Assembly: GCA_012514965.1 (NCBI GenBank)
Contig: JAAYZH010000190.1
Span: 1 to 13,044, forward strand
Direction of reading: 5' to 3'
Source of the DNA: Clostridiaceae bacterium
GTDB taxonomy: Bacteria > Bacillota > Clostridia > Saccharofermentanales > Fastidiosipilaceae
DNA: 13,044 nt
In this document: positions 7,123 through 13,044 of the stretch, one piece after another
Numbering within the stretch: position 1 is the first letter of the stretch
How the letters are laid out: each line of letters starts with the position of its first letter
Translations under genes and position numbers: made by a program
The notes under the pieces: model-generated
Seen by the model: only the letters and a program-made list of their open reading frames with translations
Told to the model about the DNA's origin: nothing
The model's database searches: none

Positions 7123-7145
7123 AGAATTCCTCTGATTTAGATAAT
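7102..7145 (-). promoter_or_regulatory. Leader hairpin 1 near the 5' end of the PFOR mRNA
   Basis: The outer stem ATTATCTAAA with TTTAGATAAT is a perfect ten pairs. An inner stem of AGAGGA with TCCTCT closes an eight-base loop. On the - strand the inner stem is followed by a run of T inside the outer 3' arm, so a short terminator-like form and the long closed form could be alternatives. The predicted mRNA start near 7153 puts the hairpin almost at the 5' end, which would also protect the message from decay. Confidence 0.55.
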
Positions 7146-7159
7146 TTGAAGTCTTATTG

Positions 7160-7168
7160 ATTATAGCA
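7160..7168 (-). promoter_or_regulatory. Extended -10 promoter of the PFOR gene
   Basis: The - strand reads TGCTATAAT, a perfect -10 box with TGn. At 17 bases spacing the -35 position is TGCGGA, a poor match, which would suit a promoter that needs an activator. The predicted transcription start is near 7153. Confidence 0.65.
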
Positions 7169-7227
7169 CAGAAAGTTTTGACTCCGCACAAAATCGCCAA
7201 CTGAGATCACAGAAAGCAGAGCATTTC

Positions 7228-7243
7228 CGTGATTTGCATCACA
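7228..7243. promoter_or_regulatory. CRP/FNR-like or Rex-like operator upstream of PFOR
   Basis: The site contains GTGAT-N4-ATCAC, a perfect inverted repeat; read on the - strand it is TTGTGATGCAAATCACGG. Its centre is about 82 bases upstream of the predicted PFOR start, a typical activator distance. CRP/FNR-family proteins recognise TGTGA-N6-TCACA, and the redox repressor Rex recognises TTGTGA-type half-sites. The left half fits both and the right half departs at the ends. Which protein binds, if any, is inference. Confidence 0.45.
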
Positions 7244-7268
7244 ATACCCTACCCGATTTAGTGGCTTT

Positions 7269-7300
7269 GAGAAAAAGACTGATTTTGAAAGTCTCTTCTC
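7269..7300. repeat. Inverted repeat between PFOR and pgk-tpi
   Basis: GAGAA pairs with TTCTC and AGACT with AGTCT. On the - strand the inner stem is followed by TTTTTC, so it could be a weak secondary terminator of the pgk-tpi message. It could also be a regulator site for PFOR. Confidence 0.35.
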
Positions 7301-7314
7301 AACATTTGCACAGA

Positions 7315-7332
7315 GAAATTTTGGAGAATTTC
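7315..7332. repeat. Inverted repeat GAAATT-N6-AATTTC
   Basis: A perfect six-base inverted repeat with a six-base spacer (TTGGAG), of operator-like geometry, lies between the pgk-tpi terminator and the PFOR control region. No known regulator motif is matched. Confidence 0.3.
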
Positions 7333-7360
7333 GTAGGTTCTCTTGTTGACTCCGGGCGCA

Positions 7361-7399
7361 AATAAGACCCCGGGAGCGCGGTTGGGGCTGCCGGGGTCT
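7361..7399 (-). terminator. Terminator of the pgk-tpi gene
   Basis: On the - strand AGACCCCGG and CCGGGGTCT make a perfect nine-pair GC-rich stem around a 17-base loop, followed by a weak T tract (TTATTTG). It begins 25 bases after the stop codon. Confidence 0.75.
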
Positions 7400-7423
7400 G
7401 TGTGTATACTTGTGGACTGGTGT

Positions 7424-9379
7424 TTAGACTTCTTTGTAAGCCGCAGCGATGGCCGCGAAGTCAGCTGCCTTCAGAGAAGCACCGCCGACGAGGCCGCCGT
7501 CGATGTTCGCCTGGGCAAACAGACCTTCCGCGTTATCTGCTTTGACCGAACCGCCGTAGAGAATACGGGTGTTCTCGGCAGTTTCTTCGGTGTAGAGCTT
7601 GGCCAGTTCGGCGCGGATGAAGGCGCACACTTCTTCGGCTTGCTCGTCACTGGCGGTCTTACCGGTGCCAATGGCCCAGATCGGCTCATAGGCAATGGTA
7701 ACGTGGGCCAGACGGGCAGCGGGTACACCTGCCAGGGCAGCGGCGACCTGAGCCTTCACGAAGTCGAAGGTCTCGCCTGCTTCGCGCTGAGCCAGAGACT
7801 CACCGACGCACAGAATCGGGCGGACGCCCCATTTAAGGGCAGCCAGCAGCTTCTTGTTCACAGTTTCATCGGTCTCGCCAAAGTATTGACGGCGCTCGCT
7901 GTGGCCGAGCACTACGTAGCCGATGCCCATGTAGGCCAGCATCTTCGCGCTGATTTCACCGGTATAGGCGCCATCATCTTCGTAGAAGCAGTTTTGGGCC
8001 GCGACCTTGACGTTTGTGAAAGCGGTGGTGTCGAGCGCAGTCTGGAGAACCGTGAAAGGTACAGCCACCAGCACTTCGGAATCGGCGTCCTCGACCTTGG
8101 GCATCAGTTCCGTAAGGAATTTGACTGCGTCAGCGGGCACGCCCTTGTTCATCTTCCAGTTGCCGGCCGCGAAGACACGGCGAGCATTCTTGTCCAGCAG
8201 GCAATCGACGCCGGGCAGGACCTTACCTTCGAGGTATTCCAGGGAAGCGCCGCCGCCGGTCGAGATGTGAGAAACACGCTCAGCGAAGCCAAGCTTCTCG
8301 ATCGCAGCTGCTGAGTCGCCGCCGCCGATGATCGAAATAGCCTCGGAGCTCGCGACTGCATTGGCAATTTCACGTGTGCCGCCGGCGAACTTGTCGAATT
8401 CAATTACGCCCATCGGGCCGTTCCAGACGACGGTCTTCGCGTCTTTCACTGCATCGCTGAAGAGAGCGATCGATTTAGGACCAATGTCCATACCCATCCA
8501 GCCATCGGGGATGTCGCCTTCCACTACTTGCGAATTCGCTTCAGCGGCAAACTCGTCGGCGATCAGGTTATCGACGGGCAGGAGCAGCTTGACGCCTTTT
8601 GCTTCAGCTTTGGCGAGCAGTTCTTTGGCCAGCTCGACCTTATCGGCTTCGAGCAGTGAATTCCCCACGGTCTGACCTTTGGCCACATTGAAGGTGTACG
8701 CCATGCCGCCGCCGATGATGAGGGTGTCTACTTTGGACAAAAGATTATTGATAACGCCGATCTTGTCAGAGACCTTGGCGCCGCCAAGAATGGCGACAAA
8801 GGGGCGATCGGGGTTGTTCAGGGCCTTGCCCATGAAGTCTACTTCTTTCTGAATCAGGAAACCGGATACGCCGGGCAGGTAGTTTGCGACGCCTGCGGTG
8901 GATGCATGGGCGCGGTGTGCGGTACCAAAGGCGTCATTCACGTAGAGATCTGCCATGGAGGCGAGCTCTCTGGCGAAAACAGGATCATTCTTCGACTCTT
9001 CCTTGTGGAAACGGACATTCTCGAGCATAACGACGTCGCCGTCCTGCATAGCCGCGACCTTGGCCTTGGCATCTTCACCGACTACGTCAGCAGCCAGCGC
9101 CACGTCTTTGCCCAGAAGTTCGGCCAGACGGTCGACTGCGGGCTTCATGGAGAATTTCGCTTCCGGACCGCTCTTGGGACGGCCGAGGTGCGAAACCAGG
9201 ATAGTCTTGGCCTTGTGTTCGACGAGATACTGAATGGTCGGCAGTGCGCCGACAATGCGCTTGTCATCTGTAATCGCATTGGTCGCTTTGTCCAGGGGTA
9301 CATTGAAGTCCACGCGGACTAAAACGCGCTTACCTGCTACATCAATGTCTGTCACGCTCTTTTTATTCATATTTGCCAT
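7424..9379 (-). CDS. pgk-tpiA: Bifunctional phosphoglycerate kinase / triosephosphate isomerase fusion
   Basis: The product is one chain of 651 residues carrying two complete glycolytic enzymes. Residues 1-397 are phosphoglycerate kinase: RVDFNVPL (22-29), SHLGRP (63-68), GGAKVSDK (199-206), WNGPMGVIE (319-327) and the nucleotide-binding GGGDSAAA (352-359). Residues 398-651 are triosephosphate isomerase: AGNWKMN (405-411, Asn407 and Lys409), GHSERR with catalytic His493, [12 protein letters not shown] with catalytic Glu565, YGGSV (608-612) and GGLVGGASL (628-636). The junction [20 protein letters not shown] joins a normal PGK end to a normal TPI start with no linker, and the TPI start Met is absent. 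I chose the ATG at 9379 because AGGAG lies at proper spacing; the GTG at 9409 lacks such support. A similar fusion is known in Thermotoga maritima. No residue needed for catalysis appears lost in either half. Confidence 0.96.
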   Translation of the reverse strand: MANMNKKSVTDIDVAGKRVLVRVDFNVPLDKATNAITDDKRIVGALPTIQYLVEHKAKTILVSHLGRPKSGPEAKFSMKPAVDRLAELLGKDVALAADVVGEDAKAKVAAMQDGDVVMLENVRFHKEESKNDPVFARELASMADLYVNDAFGTAHRAHASTAGVANYLPGVSGFLIQKEVDFMGKALNNPDRPFVAILGGAKVSDKIGVINNLLSKVDTLIIGGGMAYTFNVAKGQTVGNSLLEADKVELAKELLAKAEAKGVKLLLPVDNLIADEFAAEANSQVVEGDIPDGWMGMDIGPKSIALFSDAVKDAKTVVWNGPMGVIEFDKFAGGTREIANAVASSEAISIIGGGDSAAAIEKLGFAERVSHISTGGGASLEYLEGKVLPGVDCLLDKNARRVFAAGNWKMNKGVPADAVKFLTELMPKVEDADSEVLVAVPFTVLQTALDTTAFTNVKVAAQNCFYEDDGAYTGEISAKMLAYMGIGYVVLGHSERRQYFGETDETVNKKLLAALKWGVRPILCVGESLAQREAGETFDFVKAQVAAALAGVPAARLAHVTIAYEPIWAIGTGKTASDEQAEEVCAFIRAELAKLYTEETAENTRILYGGSVKADNAEGLFAQANIDGGLVGGASLKAADFAAIAAAYKEV

Positions 9380-9415
9380 ATCTTCTCTCCTGTCTGTGCT
9401 CTGTGGCACACTTGC

Positions 9416-9472
9416 TTGCGTTATAGTGAGCCCGATAAATTTTTACCAGTCTACTCGTCTATAGTAACGCAA
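9416..9472. repeat. Inverted repeat TTGCGTTA...TAACGCAA at the pgk-tpi promoter
   Basis: Eight-base arms (9416-9423 and 9465-9472) are separated by 41 bases. The arms are followed inward by TAG and preceded by CTATAG-like sequence, so the similarity extends imperfectly. One arm overlaps the proposed promoter, and the other lies in the leader. They could be paired operator half-sites, or a leader stem if transcription starts farther upstream. Confidence 0.4.
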
Positions 9473-9490
9473 CTTGCTTAACTTTTTCAA
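9461..9490 (-). promoter_or_regulatory. Possible promoter of pgk-tpi
   Basis: TTGAAA (9485-9490) lies 18 bases from TACTAT (9461-9466), a moderate -10 match. The start near 9454 would leave about 75 bases of leader. No strong terminator separates the upstream lipoprotein gene, so some read-through is possible. Confidence 0.4.
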
Positions 9491-9575
9491 CTTATCAAAG
9501 TGCTTCTATAGTAGTTTACCAATTCCGGCCCCTGAGCAATAGAACTTAATTGCGAGATTGCCTAGTATTGCCAAA

Positions 9576-11000
9576 TCAAGGCAGGCGGTACAGCTCGATG
9601 AAGACAGAATTGCGTCCGATAATGCTGTCAAAGAAGCTCGCGAAACCGCTTTGCTGGACCGTGACGCGGATGACCGAGGATTTGCTGACATTCAGGTTCA
9701 GGGTCACAGCCTTGAGCGAGTTTTCGAATGGTTCTTCGCTGTAAACAGTATCGCCGTCCACTTTCACGATGACGGCCATATTGCTGTATACTGCGTTGTC
9801 CGCCGACTTAGGGGAGAATACAATTCTGGTCTTGTCATAACCGCCCATTTCGTACGTGAAGATCGTATCCGGCTTGACCAGGAGGGGGCTGTCGAAGCCG
9901 CCGCTGCGATAGGTGTAGCCTCCGGCATCACTGCCTGTGGCATCACTCTGCACGTTGCCCTGCAAGATCGTGATGTTGTCCGCAGCGTTATCAGGGCTGG
10001 CGTTCTGGTATTTCGTCTTAGCTGCCTGGAGCTGCTCATTGTTCGGATAGAGAGCCAAGCCTTCATTGAGCTTCGCTATGGCTTTGCTGTAAGGAGCCGC
10101 CGGCCAGCGCCCGCTCAGGGCGGCTGACGCCAGATCGCTGGCTGAAGCGATCACCGCGGAGATATACAGGTCGATACGCTCATCCAGCAGAGGTTGCAAC
10201 GGCGCAGTGTCTATACCCTGTTCTGCTAATTGATCGAGATACTCCTGGGCGTCCTTGAGCTTGCCGTCCCGCAACAGGAGATTCAGTTCGAAACGCGGAA
10301 TTTCTGCTTTAATAGCCGCGTCTTTGTCCGCAATTGCCTTCTCGATCTCTGTTTTGCGGGCAGCCAGGGCCTGGTTGCCGCTGTCGTAGAGCAGACCCTG
10401 CTCCACAATATACAGGGCCGTCCGGGGGAAGCCTTTGGTCAGCAGCTCGGCGGCTTTGGCCTCACCGGCAGCGGTGAATTCTCCCAGGACAGAAGCCTGG
10501 GCGGTTCTTGCCTCCGCGTGTTCGGGTGAAGCCTGCAACACGGTCGCGTACTGCTCCAGACTCTGGCGGTAGTCTCCGCCGAGAGCGAAAATACGAGCCA
10601 ATTCCAGGGACTCATCGATGTCGTCGATCTTGGTAATTTCCGCGCGCGCCTCCGCCAGATTCGGGGCTATCCGCTCACTGAGATCTGCATGGAAACGCAA
10701 GCCTTCCAGGGCCAGAATCGCCTGGTCAAAGTCCATCGCTCCGGAAGCGAACTCCGTGCGTATCTTGCCCACTTCGTCCACCAGGCTCGTGACGTACGGC
10801 GCCGCGTCGAAGTCTTTGGGTATGGCTGCTTCTGTATAGATGTCACCGGCCAGCGGATAATTCTGCTCGAGAACAGCCGCCTGGAAAGCCTCCAGGTTTT
10901 CTTGTTTCGGTGAATAATTGCATGCAGTCATTGTCCAGAGCAGCATCGGTACAAGTGCCCAGGCCAAAAATCTGCCCGCTGTGAGTTTGCGCTCTCTCAT
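9576..11000 (-). CDS. Lipoprotein with helical (TPR-like) repeats and a C-terminal NPCBM-like beta domain
   Basis: I do not recognise this 474-residue protein as a named family. A basic N-terminus and hydrophobic segment (RFLAWALVPMLLWTMTAC) end at Cys27 with a slightly unusual lipobox MTAC, so it is probably lipid-anchored on the outer face of the membrane. Residues 30-330 are alpha-helical and Ala/Leu/Glu-rich with TPR-like spacing (for example LARIFALGGDYRQSLEQYATVLQASPE). A segment at 304-333 ends AAKTKYQN and closely matches the upstream gene product. Residues 360-474 are strand-rich (VKVDGDTVYSEEPF) and resemble NPCBM-type carbohydrate-binding modules, by pattern only. The ATG at 11000 follows the previous stop by four bases with AGGTGA upstream, so the two genes are co-transcribed and probably coupled. 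No convincing terminator follows. Confidence 0.85.
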   Translation of the reverse strand: MRERKLTAGRFLAWALVPMLLWTMTACNYSPKQENLEAFQAAVLEQNYPLAGDIYTEAAIPKDFDAAPYVTSLVDEVGKIRTEFASGAMDFDQAILALEGLRFHADLSERIAPNLAEARAEITKIDDIDESLELARIFALGGDYRQSLEQYATVLQASPEHAEARTAQASVLGEFTAAGEAKAAELLTKGFPRTALYIVEQGLLYDSGNQALAARKTEIEKAIADKDAAIKAEIPRFELNLLLRDGKLKDAQEYLDQLAEQGIDTAPLQPLLDERIDLYISAVIASASDLASAALSGRWPAAPYSKAIAKLNEGLALYPNNEQLQAAKTKYQNASPDNAADNITILQGNVQSDATGSDAGGYTYRSGGFDSPLLVKPDTIFTYEMGGYDKTRIVFSPKSADNAVYSNMAVIVKVDGDTVYSEEPFENSLKAVTLNLNVSKSSVIRVTVQQSGFASFFDSIIGRNSVFIELYRLP

Positions 11001-11004
11001 GGCA

Positions 11005-13044
11005 TCACCTGATGAATCGCAGATCGAGAACCGTGCGAATTTCCCCGCCCTGGAGGTAATTCAAATTCACGATAAAAGATTTTGCGTTGTTTGCCGGCAG
11101 ATCAACCGCGATCTTGTAGCCTTTGCCCGGGTCGTCTCCGGCCCTGGCAATCAGGCTGCCATAGCGCAGCGGACGCGCTTGATTGGAACTCGAGTAGATC
11201 TGGTAATAAACCTGCGTGTACTGCTCCACCGGACCCAGAGCCAGCTCACCGACAAAACGGGTTCCGCCGCCGGCATTCTGGAAAATAACCTGTTCGACCA
11301 CCGAGCTGTTACCGGTGTAGGTATAGACCTGCTCGACTGAATCTGCGTGGCTTTGGCCGGCTGCATCCTTGTACGTTTCGCGGTGCAGACTATCGGTCAC
11401 AGACTCACCGGCAGGCGGTGTCGGCGAAGGTGTCGGGTCGTTATTCGTGGTTTCAGGATCCTGTTCGCCCGGCTCCGTGTTCTGGTAGCGGGTTTTGGCC
11501 GCCGTCAAAAGCTCGTTCTCCGGCAGGAGGAGCAAGCCTTCATCCACCTTCTCTAGCGCGCTGTCGCGGTTGCCCTGTAAGAAGATATTATCGGCTGCGT
11601 TCAAGATACTCTCCGCGCACTTGATTTCGTACTCAACACGAAGCTGCTTGATAGAATCATCGTTGGGATCCGTAAGCAGAGCCTCGTCGATTACCTTAAA
11701 GACACTGACAAAATCGCCCGACTGGAAATAGCGTTCCGCACCGGAAGCCGTCGTTTCAAACAGCGAAGAGATCGACTTGGCATCATTGTTTTTCTTCAGA
11801 TTAAGGAGAACCGGGTCATCGGGTATCAATGTGAGCGCTTCGACAATCATGCCCTCGGCTTCTTTGTAATTGCTCTGTGATTGCAGTGTGCCGACTCGGC
11901 GCACCACGGACTCGCGATAGCGATCGCGGGCTCTGGCCAGCAGATCAGCGGTGTCGCGATAGCTCGGGTAGAGGTCAATTACCCGATTGAAGTCTCCAAT
12001 CGCGCCTGGGTAATCAAGGTCATTCAGCTTTTCTTTGCCCGCCTGGTAAATCGCGTCGGCTTGTTGCAGAACAGACAGCTCTTCCGCGGTCTTGTCCACT
12101 AGAACCTTATAATCTCCGGTATAGAGCTTCGAGTTGCGAATGACAGAAAGAGCTGCGTCGGTGGCGGAATACGTGGTCCTGCCGCCGATCGCGTTCTGCT
12201 TCAAGGTACTGAGGTATGCCGCGAGGTCGGCTGCCGAGGACTCTTCAAGCTCTTCCTTGCCCTTGTAATCTTCCGTGTACAGCTTGGCCGCCTGTTCATA
12301 ATTGCGGCTCTCCAGGGCTTGGGCAAAGTCTTTCGTCGGGCTGCCCAGGTTCTTGATAAAGAACCATGAGAAGACGCTGATAACGGCCAAAAGTACAAGC
12401 ACAATATGTATCGGCCGCACGCGGATCATCAGCCACTCATATGCGTCTCTCACGGCACTGGGTTTGCGGCGCACACGCGAGCGCCCCTGAGGCAGAGCGC
12501 CGTCACCCGCCTCTGTCGCCTCATCCTCAGCATAACGGGCACGATAAGCCTCAGCCGAAGCTGCGTGCGATACGCGTCTGGGGCCGCGGTAATCATAGGC
12601 TTCAGGAGCTTCGCGATCATCTGCTTCTTCCACGAAGCTTGTATAACGATTGTCAGATGCCAGAGGAGCCTCTGCGACTGCCTGGTAATTCTCCTCGAAG
12701 TATGGTGCTTCTTCCTCAGCAGCACCGACCTCGCTGTAATCGTCAAAATGAGGGACACCGTCAAGGTCGCTGTCGCTTTGCTCGAAGTATTCCCCCGCCG
12801 GGATGAAATCACTGCTGTAGGAATCCGCTCTCGGCAGTTCGTGTCGCGTGCGTTCAGCCTCTTCCTGCAACAGCCGAAGGTTCTCGCGTTCCTTCTGTTC
12901 CCTCGCTTGTTCGGCTAAACGAGCTTTCGTCTCTTTGTGCTTTGCCCGTTTGTCGCGAAGCAGCTGAACACTGTCCCCTGCCTTGGTCTTGATAACGGAG
13001 GCGCCTGTAGCGGTTTTGCTTGCGGCATGGCGGGCAAAGGAGGC
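11005..13044 (-). CDS. Single-pass membrane protein with cytoplasmic acidic region, TPR-like repeats and C-terminal beta domain (5' end outside window)
   Basis: The frame stays open from its TGA at 11005-11007 to the right edge of the window, giving at least 679 residues. The TTG at 12870 has no ribosome binding site and lies mid-helix, so the true start is off the edge. In visible numbering, residues 1-75 are highly charged and helical (AEQAREQKERENLRLLQEEAERTRHE), and 75-180 are acidic and low in complexity with many Asp, Glu, Tyr and Ala. A basic stretch (RSRVRRKPSAVRD) precedes a membrane helix at about 211-231, so the N-terminal part should be cytoplasmic and the rest outside. TPR-like helices fill 240-522 (for example NDLDYPGAIGDFNRVIDLYP). 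A Pro/Thr-rich linker (524-548) leads to a strand-rich final domain. It forms an operon with the downstream lipoprotein gene. The function is unknown; scaffolding or wall binding is a guess. Confidence 0.85.
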   Translation of the reverse strand, partial: ASFARHAASKTATGASVIKTKAGDSVQLLRDKRAKHKETKARLAEQAREQKERENLRLLQEEAERTRHELPRADSYSSDFIPAGEYFEQSDSDLDGVPHFDDYSEVGAAEEEAPYFEENYQAVAEAPLASDNRYTSFVEEADDREAPEAYDYRGPRRVSHAASAEAYRARYAEDEATEAGDGALPQGRSRVRRKPSAVRDAYEWLMIRVRPIHIVLVLLAVISVFSWFFIKNLGSPTKDFAQALESRNYEQAAKLYTEDYKGKEELEESSAADLAAYLSTLKQNAIGGRTTYSATDAALSVIRNSKLYTGDYKVLVDKTAEELSVLQQADAIYQAGKEKLNDLDYPGAIGDFNRVIDLYPSYRDTADLLARARDRYRESVVRRVGTLQSQSNYKEAEGMIVEALTLIPDDPVLLNLKKNNDAKSISSLFETTASGAERYFQSGDFVSVFKVIDEALLTDPNDDSIKQLRVEYEIKCAESILNAADNIFLQGNRDSALEKVDEGLLLLPENELLTAAKTRYQNTEPGEQDPETTNNDPTPSPTPPAGESVTDSLHRETYKDAAGQSHADSVEQVYTYTGNSSVVEQVIFQNAGGGTRFVGELALGPVEQYTQVYYQIYSSSNQARPLRYGSLIARAGDDPGKGYKIAVDLPANNAKSFIVNLNYLQGGEIRTVLDLRFIR

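Noticed and set aside
589..9530. The 10-mer AATTCCGGCC found shortly after the stop of both acpS (589-598) and the lipoprotein gene (9521-9530)
   Set aside because: Many repeated 10-mers are expected by chance in 13 kb. The flanks differ, and neither copy forms a terminator.
11005..12870. A complete gene starting at the TTG at 12870
   Set aside because: The frame continues without a stop to 13044 with the same charged helical character, and no ribosome binding site precedes the TTG. The gene is better treated as cut by the window edge.

Overview
The window looks like chromosomal DNA of a strictly anaerobic, fermentative Firmicute of the class Clostridia. The evidence is a single-chain pyruvate:ferredoxin oxidoreductase, a DnaD-domain protein paired with a DnaI-type helicase loader, strong AGGAGG-type ribosome binding sites, a four-cysteine ribosomal protein L28, and moderately high G+C coding sequence. 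I cannot name the genus. Apart from the tail of one + strand gene at the left edge, every gene is on the - strand. I see no tRNA, rRNA, CRISPR array, transposase or phage gene.

Layout from left to right. Positions 1-143 hold the 3' end of a small membrane protein gene (+). It converges on rpmB (286-483, -), which has its own promoter and terminator. Positions 635-3058 hold a tightly coupled - strand operon, DnaD-like protein > DnaI/DnaC-like loader > acpS, with an extended -10 promoter at 3100-3108. Positions 3109-3465 contain no gene but carry G-rich tandem units, a short palindrome and a near-copy of the next gene's terminator hairpin. Positions 3517-7047 hold the pyruvate:ferredoxin oxidoreductase gene. 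Its leader, about 105 nt, has two hairpins and a possible 20-codon upstream ORF, and a CRP/FNR- or Rex-like palindrome lies farther upstream. Positions 7424-9379 encode one polypeptide joining phosphoglycerate kinase to triosephosphate isomerase. Positions 9576-13044 hold two overlapping-in-design envelope genes: a lipoprotein, and a larger single-pass membrane protein that runs off the right edge.

How the genes fit together. The PGK-TPI fusion supplies lower glycolysis, and PFOR oxidises the resulting pyruvate to acetyl-CoA and reduced ferredoxin. This is the core of a fermentative energy metabolism. The DnaD-DnaI pair would load the replicative helicase. AcpS, made from the same message, activates acyl carrier protein for fatty acid synthesis. 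The two envelope proteins share an anchor, helical-repeat and beta-domain plan and a closely related 30-residue segment, so they are probably diverged paralogues acting together outside the membrane; their function is unknown.

No defence island or other obvious new multi-gene system is present. The items most worth following up are the PGK-TPI fusion with no usable internal TPI start, the PFOR leader with its candidate leader peptide, the paired envelope proteins, and the covarying hairpin units at 3164-3231.
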